From: Streptomyces hydrogenans
Lineage (GTDB): Bacteria > Actinomycetota > Actinomycetes > Streptomycetales > Streptomycetaceae
Assembly (NCBI RefSeq): GCF_014656075.1
Contig: NZ_BNBS01000057.1
Coordinates: 1 to 49,806, forward strand
DNA: 49,806 bases
Direction of reading: 5' to 3'
Part shown: one piece after another, positions 37,412 to 44,773 of the stretch
Layout of the letters: the number at the start of each line of letters is the position of its first letter
Numbering within the stretch: the first letter of the stretch is position 1
Position numbers and translations under genes: made by a program
The notes under the pieces: model-generated
Databases searched by the model: none
The model's input: the letters and a program-made list of their open reading frames with translations, nothing else
Told to the model about the DNA's origin: nothing

Positions 37412-37962
37412 CGGAGCAGACCCTTCATCTCGATGGTCGGCAGCGCCTTGAGCGCGGCCTCCTCCGCCTCGCGGGCCGCCTCCTCGGCGTTCACGCCGAG
37501 CTTGGAGGTCTGGATCTTCTGGTGGAGCTTGAGGATCGCGTCCACCAGCATCTCCGGGCGCGGCGGGCAGCCGGGCAGGTAGATGTCGACCGGCACGATG
37601 TGGTCGACGCCCTGCACGATCGCGTAGTTGTTGAACATCCCGCCCGAGGAGGCGCAGACGCCCATGGAGATGACCCACTTGGGGTTGGGCATCTGGTCGT
37701 AGACCTGCCGCAGGACGGGCGCCATCTTCTGGCTGACCCGGCCGGCGACGATCATCAGGTCGGCCTGCCGCGGGGAGCCGCGGAAGACCTCCATGCCGAA
37801 GCGGGCGAGGTCGTAGCGGCCGGCGCCGGTCGTCATCATCTCGATGGCGCAGCAGGCGAGGCCGAAGGTCGCGGGGAAGACGGATGCCTTCCGGACCCAG
37901 CCCGCGGCCTGCTCGACGGTGGTCAGCAGGAAACCGCTGGGCAGCTTCTCTTCGAGTCCCAT
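37408..37962 (-). CDS. nuoB: NADH-quinone oxidoreductase subunit B (cluster N2)
   Basis: A 184-residue subunit carrying the terminal [4Fe-4S] cluster N2. Ligands are the tandem cysteines in FGLACCAIEMM plus Cys in MGVCASSGGMF and YLPGCPPRPE. It donates electrons to menaquinone at the interface with NuoD and NuoH. The ATG at 37962 has GAGGAG at good spacing. It follows nuoA by 17 bp, the widest gap in the operon. Confidence 0.98.
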   Translation of the reverse strand: MGLEEKLPSGFLLTTVEQAAGWVRKASVFPATFGLACCAIEMMTTGAGRYDLARFGMEVFRGSPRQADLMIVAGRVSQKMAPVLRQVYDQMPNPKWVISMGVCASSGGMFNNYAIVQGVDHIVPVDIYLPGCPPRPEMLVDAILKLHQKIQTSKLGVNAEEAAREAEEAALKALPTIEMKGLLR

Positions 37963-37979
37963 GGGTGCTCCTCAGCCCC

Positions 37980-38339
37980 TCAGTCCCATTCCAGGCCGCC
38001 GCGACGCCACACATACGCGTAGGCGACGAAGACGGTGAGCACGAAGAGCAGCATCTCCACGAGCCCGAAAAGCCCCAGGGCGTCGAAGGTGACCGCCCAG
38101 GGGTAGAGGAAGACGATCTCGATGTCGAAGACGATGAAGAGCATCGCCGTCAGGTAGTACTTGATGGGGAAGCGGCCGCCACCGGCGGGAGTGGGCGTCG
38201 GCTCGATGCCGCACTCGTACGCCTCAAGTTTTGCCCTGTTGTACCGCTTTGGCCCGATTAGCGTGGCCATGACCACGGAGAAGATCGCAAACCCCGCACC
38301 CAGGGCACCGAGCACGAGGATGGGCGCGTACGCATTCAC
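37980..38339 (-). CDS. nuoA: NADH-quinone oxidoreductase subunit A
   Basis: A 119-residue, three-helix membrane subunit with the conserved loop EAYECGIEPTPTPAGGGRFP and the acidic TM2 segment FIVFDIEIVFLYPWAVTF. It is first in the nuoA-N operon. The start is GTG at 38339 (VNAYAPILVLGALGAG); an in-frame ATG at 38381 would add 14 atypical residues. AAGGAG lies nine bases upstream. A Rex-like operator is 88 bp upstream, so expression should follow cellular NADH/NAD+. Confidence 0.96.
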   Translation of the reverse strand: MNAYAPILVLGALGAGFAIFSVVMATLIGPKRYNRAKLEAYECGIEPTPTPAGGGRFPIKYYLTAMLFIVFDIEIVFLYPWAVTFDALGLFGLVEMLLFVLTVFVAYAYVWRRGGLEWD

Positions 38340-38426
38340 GCTCCTCGCTCCTTCCAGTCGTCCTTGACCGTTGGACCGCACTGCCGGCTCGCGGAACCCC
38401 GGGACGAGCCCAGGAAGATCGCCCCC

Positions 38427-38444
38427 ATGTGAGGCAGTTCACAA
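38427..38444 (-). promoter_or_regulatory. Rex-like operator upstream of nuoA
   Basis: On the minus strand the site reads TTGTGAACTGCCTCACAT. It matches 13 of 18 positions of the Streptomyces Rex operator as I recall it (TTGTGAACGCGTTCACAA), including the whole left half. The symmetric core is TGTGA-N6-TCACA. A TAAGAT (minus strand, 38465-38460) could be the -10 element, placing the operator just after the transcription start, where a repressor would block. Rex control of nuo is known in S. coelicolor. Confidence 0.7.
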
Positions 38445-38750
38445 GCCTGACGTCCGCGTATCTTAAGCCCGCCCCTCTGTGATCTGCGACACGGGGGTCA
38501 CCAACGGATTTGTGATCTCCACCACCTGACGAAGGATCATGAAGTCGGATGAGCGGTGATCTTGTCGCGTGAAGCGCCCAGGTGATCACCAGGTGTGACA
38601 TTCGGACCGGAAATCACTGGTCGGAGCGGGTGGCGCTCTATCAAGACATGGCCCATGCAAGCAAATTGGCAGTGGACGCGACCGGGTGATATAGGCATCT
38701 CCGTCGCCCGTCCGAGGGGCCGGCGGGACGGAAGTGGACGCCCCGACTCC

Positions 38751-38768
38751 GTGTGCACGCGTTCACGA
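38751..38768 (+). promoter_or_regulatory. Second Rex-like operator in the nuoA / NlpC-P60 divergent region
   Basis: The plus strand reads GTGTGCACGCGTTCACGA, 15 of 18 matches to TTGTGAACGCGTTCACAA, with the central ACGCGTTCAC intact. It is 412 bp upstream of nuoA and 262 bp upstream of the NlpC/P60 gene. It could serve the latter, a distal nuo promoter, or looping with the first site. Confidence 0.55.
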
Positions 38769-39029
38769 GACAGGGGTGTGACCTGCGTCACGCCTTCGGA
38801 GTCCGAAAAGAGCGGGGCTTGGCCATCGGTGTGAAGAGGTGGTAAGCGAAGGGCAATTCGGGCATCTCATTGAAAACCCATGATCAAGGGCGCAATGAGT
38901 CGAGTCCGTTTTGCCCGTTACGGCGTCAATAAGGGCGGCGGAGAAGCGGATTGGACGGTTCCGGTCGTAACTGTGGCGCAACCCACGTTTCTTGAAGGGA
39001 ACCGTGAAGCCCTGATAGCGGTTGTACCC

Positions 39030-39923
39030 ATGTCCCACACCGCTCACATACCCAGCCACCGGAAACCCCGCCGCAGCGCCTCCAAGCTCGCGCTCCGCGC
39101 CGGAGTTGCCGGTGGCGTCCTCAGCACCATCGCGGTGGCCGGTGCCGCCGGCCCGGCGAGCGCCGAGCCGGTGACCGAGACCATCGAGATGCCCACGCTG
39201 GGCTCGCTCGGCACTGACCTCTCCAGCGCCGTGGCCGCCTCCGCCGAGGCGTCCCAGCAGGAGGCCCTCGACCAGAGCCTGGAGGCCCAGGAGGCCGCCG
39301 CCCTGCAGACGGCCGCCAAGGAGGCCAAGAAGGCGAAGGCCGAGGCCGACCGCAAGGCCGAGGCCGAGCGCGCCGAGAAGGCCCGCCAGGAGGCCGAGGC
39401 GAAGGCCGAGCGCGAGCGCGCCGAGGCCGAGGCCCGCGCCTCCCGCGACAGCGCCCGCACCCAGCTGTCCACCACGTCGGCGTCCTCCGACTCGGGCTCC
39501 GGCTCCGGTTCGTCGAACGACAGCGGCTCCTCGGCCGGCTCCTCCTCCGAGTCGACCCAGGTCTCCTCCGGCACCGCCGCCTCCATCGTGGCCTTCGCCC
39601 GCGCCCAGGTCGGCGACGCGTACGTCACCGGCGGCACCGGCCCCAACTCGTGGGACTGCTCCGGCCTCGTCCAGGCCGCCTACGCCGCCGCGGGCATCGA
39701 CCTGCCGCGCATCTCGTACCAGCAGTCGAGCATGGGCACCTCGGTCTCCCTGAGCAACCTCCAGCCGGGCGACGTCCTCTACTGGGGCAGCCGCAGCGGC
39801 TCGTACCACGTCGCCATCTACGTCGGCGGCGGCAAGTACGTCGGCGCGCAGAACTCCTCGACCGGCGTCGTCGAGCGCTCGCTCGACTGGGACCCGCCGT
39901 CGGGCGCCGTCCGCCTCCTCTGA
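39030..39923 (+). CDS. Secreted NlpC/P60 cell-wall hydrolase with coiled-coil stalk
   Basis: A 297-residue exported protein. After a basic start (SHRKPRRSASK) comes a hydrophobic signal ending near GPASAEP. Next are an Ala/Glu/Lys coiled coil (about 70-145), a Ser/Gly linker, and a C-terminal NlpC/P60 domain (about 185-297). Cys210 (WDCSGLVQAAY) and His260 (SYHVAIYVGG) are the catalytic pair. Such enzymes cut the D-gamma-Glu to meso-DAP or LL-DAP link in peptidoglycan stems. The ATG at 39030 follows GTACCC with no ribosome site, so it may be translated through leader structure, or the true start may differ. An in-frame ATG at 38880 would give an odd N-terminus. Confidence 0.92.
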   Translation: MSHTAHIPSHRKPRRSASKLALRAGVAGGVLSTIAVAGAAGPASAEPVTETIEMPTLGSLGTDLSSAVAASAEASQQEALDQSLEAQEAAALQTAAKEAKKAKAEADRKAEAERAEKARQEAEAKAERERAEAEARASRDSARTQLSTTSASSDSGSGSGSSNDSGSSAGSSSESTQVSSGTAASIVAFARAQVGDAYVTGGTGPNSWDCSGLVQAAYAAAGIDLPRISYQQSSMGTSVSLSNLQPGDVLYWGSRSGSYHVAIYVGGGKYVGAQNSSTGVVERSLDWDPPSGAVRLL

Positions 39924-39946
39924 TCCCCGCGATCGGAGCCGCACGA

Positions 39947-39981
39947 AAGGGCCGTCACTCCTCGGGGGAGCGACGGCCCTT
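39947..39981. terminator. Bidirectional terminator between NlpC/P60 and MenJ-like genes
   Basis: AAGGGCCGTC (39947-39956) pairs perfectly with GACGGCCCTT (39972-39981), and the loop contains a further short CTCC/GGAG pairing. It lies between two convergent genes, 23 bp after one stop and 20 bp before the other. Confidence 0.75.
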
Positions 39982-40001
39982 CGTCATGCCGTGCGGCGGG
40001 G

Positions 40002-41288
40002 TCAGGCCTTCGGCGCGACCTTCGACAGGCCGTTGATGATCCGGTCCATCGCGTCCCCGCCCGTCGGGTCCGTGAGGTTCGCCAGCATCTTGAGGGTGAA
40101 CTTCATCAGGACCGGGTGGGTGAGACCGCGCTGGGTCGCGATCTTCATGACCTTCGGGTTGCCGATCAGCTTCACGAAGGCGCGGCCCAGCGTGTAGTAG
40201 CCGCCGTAGGTGTCCTTCAGGATCTTCGGGTAGTGGTGCAGGGCCAGTTCGCGCTGGGCCGGGGTCGCCCGGGCGTGCGCCTGCACGATGACGTCGGCCG
40301 CGATCTGGCCCGACTCCATCGCGTAGGCGATGCCCTCGCCGTTGAACGGGTTGACCAGACCGCCCGCGTCACCGACCAGCAGCAGACCCTTGGTGTAGTG
40401 CGGCTGCCGGTTGAACGCCATCGGGAGGGCGGCGCCGCGGATCGGCGTCGTCATGTTGTCCGGAGTGAAGCCCCAGTCCTCCGGCATCGAGGCGCACCAC
40501 GCCTTCAGCACCTCGCGCCAGTCCAGCTCGCGGAAGGCGGACGAGGAGTTGAGGATGCCCAGGCCCACGTTGGACGTGCCGTCGCCCATGCCGAAGATCC
40601 AGCCGTAGCCCGGCAGCAGACGGTCCTCCGCGCCCCGCTTGTCCCACAGCTCCAGCCACGACTCCAGGTAGTCGTCGTCGTGCCGCGGGGTCGTGAAGTA
40701 CGTGCGGACCGCGACGCCCATCGGCCGGTCCTCGCGGCGGTGCAGGCCCATCGCCAGCGACAGCCGGGTCGAGTTGCCGTCGGCGGCGACGACCAGCGGG
40801 GCGTGGAAGGTGACCTCGGTCTTCTCCTCCCCCAGCTTCGCGTGGACGCCGGTGATGCGGCCCGTGCGGTCGTCGACGATCGGGGCGCCGACGTTGCAGC
40901 GCTCGTACAGCCGGGCGCCCGCCTTCTGCGCCTGCCGCGCCAGCATCTCGTCGAAGTCGTCGCGCTTGCGGACCAGTCCGTAGTCCGGGTACGAGGCGAG
41001 ATCCGGCCAGTCCAGCTGGAGGCGGACGCCGCCGCCGATGATCCGCAGGCCCTTGTTGCGCAGCCAGCCGGCCTCTTCGGAGATGTCGATGCCCATCGAG
41101 ACGAGCTGCTTGGTCGCGCGCGGGGTCAGGCCGTCGCCGCAGACCTTCTCGCGCGGGAACGCGGTCTTCTCCAGGAGCAGTACGTCCAGGCCGGCCTTGG
41201 CCAGGTAGTACGCGGTGGTGGAGCCCGCCGGGCCCGCCCCGACGACGATCACATCAGCGCTGTGCTCGGAGAGGGGGGTCTCGGTCAC
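40002..41288 (-). CDS. Geranylgeranyl reductase-family flavoprotein, probable menaquinone chain reductase (MenJ-like)
   Basis: A 428-residue FAD enzyme. The N-terminal dinucleotide site is VIVVGAGPAGSTTAYYLAKA. The family motifs PREKVCGDGLTPRA and LLVGDAGGLVNPFNGEGIAY are both present. The family reduces isoprenoid double bonds. Mycobacterial MenJ saturates one unit of the menaquinone side chain, and Streptomyces make partly hydrogenated menaquinones. With menG next upstream and nuo nearby, that is the likely role, though archaeal-type lipid reductases share the fold. The GTG at 41288 (VTETPLSEHSADV) has CGGGAG about eight bases upstream. Confidence 0.88.
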   Translation of the reverse strand: MTETPLSEHSADVIVVGAGPAGSTTAYYLAKAGLDVLLLEKTAFPREKVCGDGLTPRATKQLVSMGIDISEEAGWLRNKGLRIIGGGVRLQLDWPDLASYPDYGLVRKRDDFDEMLARQAQKAGARLYERCNVGAPIVDDRTGRITGVHAKLGEEKTEVTFHAPLVVAADGNSTRLSLAMGLHRREDRPMGVAVRTYFTTPRHDDDYLESWLELWDKRGAEDRLLPGYGWIFGMGDGTSNVGLGILNSSSAFRELDWREVLKAWCASMPEDWGFTPDNMTTPIRGAALPMAFNRQPHYTKGLLLVGDAGGLVNPFNGEGIAYAMESGQIAADVIVQAHARATPAQRELALHHYPKILKDTYGGYYTLGRAFVKLIGNPKVMKIATQRGLTHPVLMKFTLKMLANLTDPTGGDAMDRIINGLSKVAPKA

Positions 41289-41386
41289 GGCGAATCTCCC
41301 GAAAGGTCGGCGAAGAGGGTCGTAGCGAAGTCTAGGACGGGCGACGCGGCCCGGACCGGAGGGGCGCCGTCCCCGCACCCGAGCCC

Positions 41387-41905
41387 CCTGCTGCGGGCCG
41401 CACTCCCGCCGTCCCCTGCTGCGGGCCGCGCTCCCGTCGGCCCTGCGGGCTGCGCCTCTTGCTGCGGGCCGCACCCGCATCGGTCCTGCGGGCCGTGCCC
41501 GCGTGCCCTGGTGCGGGCTGCGCCCACGCCACCCCTCCCTGTGGGCAGGCGTCCCGCAGGGCGGGACGGGTGGGCACAGGGACGGCGCCCCCTGCCGGGC
41601 CAAGGCTTTCCGCGCCTGAACCCGCACGCCGTGCGACGACGCCGTACCGGTGCGGGTTCAGGCACGGAAGCGGAAGCACCCGCAAAAGGGTGCCGTTCCG
41701 TTGTGCCCACCCGTTCCGCCCCAGCGGAACGACTGCCCACAACGGAACGGCGGAGCCGGAGCCCCGGCTGGGCGCAGCCCACAACGGGGCGGCGGGCGCC
41801 GGAGCCCCAGACGGGCGCAGCCCGCGACGCAGCGGCGGCGGTACGTCCCGGTCGGGCGTAGCCCGTGGCGGGGCGGTGGTGGGGTCCAGACGGGCGCGGC
41901 CCGTG
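41387..41905. repeat. Nested palindromic repeat cluster (GGGCGCAGCCC family)
   Basis: There is no gene in 41289-41911. Six units of type TGCGGGCYGCRCYC lie on the left (near 41391, 41419, 41443, 41463, 41487 and 41510). Four units in the opposite orientation, CGGGCGYRGCCCG-like, lie on the right (near 41768, 41813, 41853 and 41891). Between them, a 14-bp inverted repeat (41614-41627 with 41650-41663) and a 12-bp one (41567-41578 with 41702-41713) are nested around a centre near 41638. The whole region could fold as one long imperfect cruciform or RNA stem. Confidence 0.85.
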
Positions 41906-41911
41906 GGGGCG

Positions 41912-42607
41912 TCAGGGGGTTTTGAAGCCTCGGTGGAGGGCTACGATGCCGCCCGTCAGGTTGCGCCAGGCGACCTTGGACCAGCCGGCCTTCTGGAGGA
42001 GCGCCGCGAGGGCGGGCTGGTCGGGCCAGGACTGGATGGACTCGGCGAGGTAGACGTACGCGTCGGGGTTGGAGGACACCGCCCGGGCCACCGGCGGCAG
42101 GGCCCGCATCAGGTACTCCTCGTACACCGTGCGGAACGGCGCCCACGTGGGGTGGGAGAACTCCGAGATCACGACCCGGCCGCCGGGCTTCGTCACGCGG
42201 TACAGCTCGCGCAGCGCCTGCTCGGTGTCCTGGATGTTGCGCAGGCCGAAGGAGATCGTGACCGCGTCGAAGACGTCGTCCCGGAAGGGCAGCTTCGTGC
42301 CGTCGCCCGCGGTGAACGGCATCCACGGGTGGCGCTGCTTGCCGACCCGCAGCATGCCGAGGGAGAAGTCGCACGGCACGACGTAGGCGCCGGCCCGGGC
42401 GAACGGCTGCGAGGAGGTCGCGGTGCCGGCGGCGAGGTCGAGGATCTTCTGCGCGGGCCGGGCGTCGACCGCCTTGGCGACCTCCTTGCGCCATCTGCGG
42501 TCCTGGCCGAGCGACAGCACGTCGTTGGTGAGGTCGTAGTTGGCCGCCACGCCGTCGAACATGGAGGCGACTTCGTGCGGCTGCTTGTCCAGGGATGCTC
42601 GGGTCAC
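41912..42607 (-). CDS. menG: Demethylmenaquinone methyltransferase
   Basis: A 231-residue SAM-dependent methyltransferase of the UbiE/MenG family. It has ASMFDGVAANYDLTNDVLSL at the N-terminus, the SAM site KILDLAAGTATSSQPFA, and the family signature FDAVTISFGLRNIQDTEQAL with PGGRVVISEFS. It methylates demethylmenaquinone in the last step of menaquinone synthesis, common to the classical and futalosine routes. The start is the GTG at 42607 (VTRASLDKQPHEV), with GAGG about ten bases before it. It is separated from the downstream MenJ-like gene by the palindromic cluster, so co-transcription is uncertain. Confidence 0.95.
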   Translation of the reverse strand: MTRASLDKQPHEVASMFDGVAANYDLTNDVLSLGQDRRWRKEVAKAVDARPAQKILDLAAGTATSSQPFARAGAYVVPCDFSLGMLRVGKQRHPWMPFTAGDGTKLPFRDDVFDAVTISFGLRNIQDTEQALRELYRVTKPGGRVVISEFSHPTWAPFRTVYEEYLMRALPPVARAVSSNPDAYVYLAESIQSWPDQPALAALLQKAGWSKVAWRNLTGGIVALHRGFKTP

Positions 42608-42823
42608 TGGCGTTCGGCCTCGCAAGATCGGGTGCGGACGGATCCACCCATTCTGGCAGGCGGGGCCCGGGGCACTGCCGGGGGCGTGCCCGTTTCCGCC
42701 GGGTGGGGCCTTTCCCGGTTCCCGGAGGGTCCTTCCCGGACTTCCTTTCAACCTTTCGGGGCCGGGGGCGCTCAAGGACGGTCGAGCACGCGCCACGACG
42801 GCGGGAAGAAGGAAGTGGGGACG

Positions 42824-43447
42824 ATGACAGTGTCGACCGGGGCGAGAGCCGCGGAGCCGGATGTCGGGACGGACGCGAGGGGGGACGCGGTGGACCCCGC
42901 CGAGGGTCTCGACCGCGGCCCGGGGGCGGGGCGCGGGACGGATCCCGGTGGCCTCGTCGGGTTCGAGGAGTTCGCCCGGAGCGCCCAGCAGCGGCTGTAC
43001 CGCACGGCGTACCTGCTCTGCGGGGACGCCGAGACCGCGCGGGACCTGACCCAGACGACGCTGGCCAAGCTGTACCAGCACTGGCGACGGGCGGGGACCG
43101 CCGACCACCCGCACGCGTACGCCAAGACGGTCCTGACCCGGACCTTCCTGGCCGAGCGACGGCGCCGGCTGCGCGACCTGCTCGCGCTGACCCGGACCGG
43201 GGGGACGGTGCCGGAGGCCCCGGCCGACCACGCGGACCTGCGGGTCACGCTGATCGCGGCGCTCGCCGAACTGCCGCCCCGGGCACGGGCGATGGTCGTG
43301 CTGCGCTACTGGGACGACCAGAGCGTGGCCTCCGTGGCGGCGCTGCTGCGGTGCAGCGAGGCCACCGTCAAGAGCCAGTGCTCCCGTTCGCTCGCCCGAC
43401 TCCGTACGCGCCTGGCCGACGCCGGGTTCCCGCGCGCAGAAAGCTGA
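42824..43447 (+). CDS. ECF RNA polymerase sigma factor (SigE-type family)
   Basis: A 207-residue sigma factor. The first ~45 residues are a Gly/Asp/Ala-rich extension. Region 2 follows (FARSAQQRLYRTAYLLCGDA, ETARDLTQTTLAKLYQHW), and region 4 ends the protein (LPPRARAMVVLRYWDDQSVA, CSEATVKSQCSRSLARLR). It is divergent from menG. Nine bases after its stop starts a small membrane protein gene, its probable partner or anti-sigma. The ATG at 42824 is preceded by GAAGGAAGTGGGG. The target regulon cannot be read from this window. Confidence 0.9.
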   Translation: MTVSTGARAAEPDVGTDARGDAVDPAEGLDRGPGAGRGTDPGGLVGFEEFARSAQQRLYRTAYLLCGDAETARDLTQTTLAKLYQHWRRAGTADHPHAYAKTVLTRTFLAERRRRLRDLLALTRTGGTVPEAPADHADLRVTLIAALAELPPRARAMVVLRYWDDQSVASVAALLRCSEATVKSQCSRSLARLRTRLADAGFPRAES

Positions 43448-43455
43448 GGTCCACC

Positions 43456-44190
43456 GTGGAAGACAACGACACCGCCGTTCTGCTGCGCGACGCCATGGAC
43501 CGGACCGCGGACGGTCTGCCGCCGCTGCCCGACCTCGTGCCGCTCGCGGTGCGCGAGGGGCGCAGGCGGCGGAGCCGCTCCCGGCTCGCGGCCGGCGCGG
43601 CCGCCTTCGCCGTGGTCACGGCGGGGGCGATCGGGCTCACGCTGCTGCCGGGGTCCGGGCCCGGGGGGCCCGTGCCCGCCGCCTCGTCGACCGTCGGCGA
43701 GAAGCCGGCCGAGCGCGAGCGCCGGGAGGAGTACCGGCGGAGGATGGCGGCGCTGCTGGACGAACGGCTGCCGGAGAGGATCACCGGCGTCCGGCCGGAG
43801 GGCGACCGGGTGAGCGAGTACCGGATCGAGGCGGGCGGCGAGACCTTCCGCATGGTCGTGTCGGTGCGACGGGCCGCGGTCGGCGGGCCCGGGGCGGGCC
43901 CGTCCGCCGGGGGGGACGGGGCGGAGCTGAGGCTCGGGCCGGTCAGCGAGTTGGGCGACCGGGTGCACGTGGGCTACACGTACCGCCGGAGCGACGTCAC
44001 CTTCCTCGTGTACGCCGGGAGGGCGGCGGCGCCGGTGTCGGCGTCCGATCTGTTCCCGGTCGCCGGGGATCCGCGCTTCCTGGAGCTGGTGGAGGAGGCG
44101 GACGCGCGTCCGATGGAGACGGACGACCCGCCGCTCGACTTCGGCATCGACCTCCCGGCGGAGCCCGGCGGCGCTCAGCGGGCGCGGTAG
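43456..44190 (+). CDS. Membrane protein downstream of ECF sigma, possible anti-sigma partner
   Basis: A 244-residue protein. It has an N-terminal cytoplasmic part (about 1-42) ending in a basic run (REGRRRRSRSR), one membrane helix (about 43-64, LAAGAAAFAVVTAGAIGLTL) and an extracytoplasmic C-terminal domain of beta-rich character (VSELGDRVHVGYTYRRSDVT). No zinc HxxxCxxC anti-sigma motif is present. The gene order (sigma, then single-pass membrane protein, 8-bp gap, GAGG site before the GTG) is the usual sigma/anti-sigma layout; function is inferred from that. Its 3' end overlaps the convergent amidohydrolase-like gene by 16 bp. Confidence 0.75.
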   Translation: MEDNDTAVLLRDAMDRTADGLPPLPDLVPLAVREGRRRRSRSRLAAGAAAFAVVTAGAIGLTLLPGSGPGGPVPAASSTVGEKPAERERREEYRRRMAALLDERLPERITGVRPEGDRVSEYRIEAGGETFRMVVSVRRAAVGGPGAGPSAGGDGAELRLGPVSELGDRVHVGYTYRRSDVTFLVYAGRAAAPVSASDLFPVAGDPRFLELVEEADARPMETDDPPLDFGIDLPAEPGGAQRAR

Positions 44191-44765
44191 ACCAGCCGCC
44201 CGTCGATGACCGTGGCCACGCAGGTCGACGCGCCCCGGCGCACCAGCGTCGCCGTGTCGGGGACGTCGAAGACGGCGAAGCGGGCGGGGGCGCCGACGGC
44301 CGGGCGCGGGAGCAGGATCAGCGGTGCCGGGGAGAGTGACGGGGGGCCGGGGAGGACGTCGGGGCGGCGGCCCACGGCGAGGCCGGCGCGGCGGACCGCG
44401 TCGAGGGCGCCCCGGGCGCGCAGCTCTCCCGCGACGGCGACCGTGCCGTGGGCGAGCATCCGCTGGACGCCGCGCCGGGCGCTGGCGCCGAGGCGGGTGG
44501 CCAGGAGCTCCCGGGCGCGCTCGCCGGTGACCGGCTCGGTGCCGTACTCGTCGGCCTCGCGCGGGTCGGGGTGGTAGGTCCGCTCCAGCAGCTCGGGGGC
44601 GTACGGGTTGAGCAGGCCGGGCAGCAGGATGCCCGGCCAGCGGCGCAGCCGGGCGTCCTGGTGCTCCGCCGCCAGTTCCTCGTACGGGCCGATGGCGGCG
44701 ATCCGCGCGCCGTCGACGAGGACGGCGGTCTCCGGCGACCCGTCGGCGGCGTGCAGGGTGGGCAT
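44175..44765 (-). CDS. Imidazolonepropionase/amidohydrolase-like protein lacking metal ligands
   Basis: A 196-residue protein that resembles the composite-domain ends of amidohydrolases: AVLVDGARIAAIGPYEELAA at the start and DTATLVRRGASTCVATVIDG with RLVYRAR at the end. It is about half the normal length. At the place of the usual PGxxNxHxHL metal site it reads WPGILLPGLLNPYAPELLER, so the HxH pair is gone, and no later His or Asp metal site is evident. It is probably not a working hydrolase. The ATG at 44765 is 8 bp after the mqnC stop, so it is likely in the mqnC operon. A structural or regulatory role in menaquinone synthesis is conceivable but unsupported. Confidence 0.75.
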   Translation of the reverse strand: MPTLHAADGSPETAVLVDGARIAAIGPYEELAAEHQDARLRRWPGILLPGLLNPYAPELLERTYHPDPREADEYGTEPVTGERARELLATRLGASARRGVQRMLAHGTVAVAGELRARGALDAVRRAGLAVGRRPDVLPGPPSLSPAPLILLPRPAVGAPARFAVFDVPDTATLVRRGASTCVATVIDGRLVYRAR

Positions 44766-44773
44766 CGGGGGCC

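Larger units (their letters stand above)
38382..39029. promoter_or_regulatory. Divergent regulatory region between nuoA and the NlpC/P60 gene
   Basis: No gene is seen in these 648 bp. Besides the two Rex-like sites, there is a perfect palindrome GGTGATCACC at 38581-38590 and an inverted repeat GTGAC-N4-GTCAC at 38778-38791. A candidate leader stem pairs ACGGTTCC (38955-38962) with GGAACCGT (38998-39005), close before the hydrolase start. The region is visibly less GC-rich than its surroundings, as expected for promoters. I found no c-di-AMP (ydaO) riboswitch signature. Confidence 0.6.

Noticed and set aside
38869..39029. Possible ydaO (c-di-AMP) or c-di-GMP riboswitch before the NlpC/P60 gene
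   Set aside because: The conserved blocks of neither class are present. Only generic short stems were found.
41387..41905. CRISPR array
   Set aside because: Units are short, variable, present in both orientations and without regular unique spacers; no cas gene is nearby.
41459..42823. 450-codon N-terminal extension of the ECF sigma factor through the repeat cluster and menG
   Set aside because: The extension translates palindromic repeats and the antisense of menG. The ATG at 42824 has a ribosome site and gives a normal-length sigma factor.
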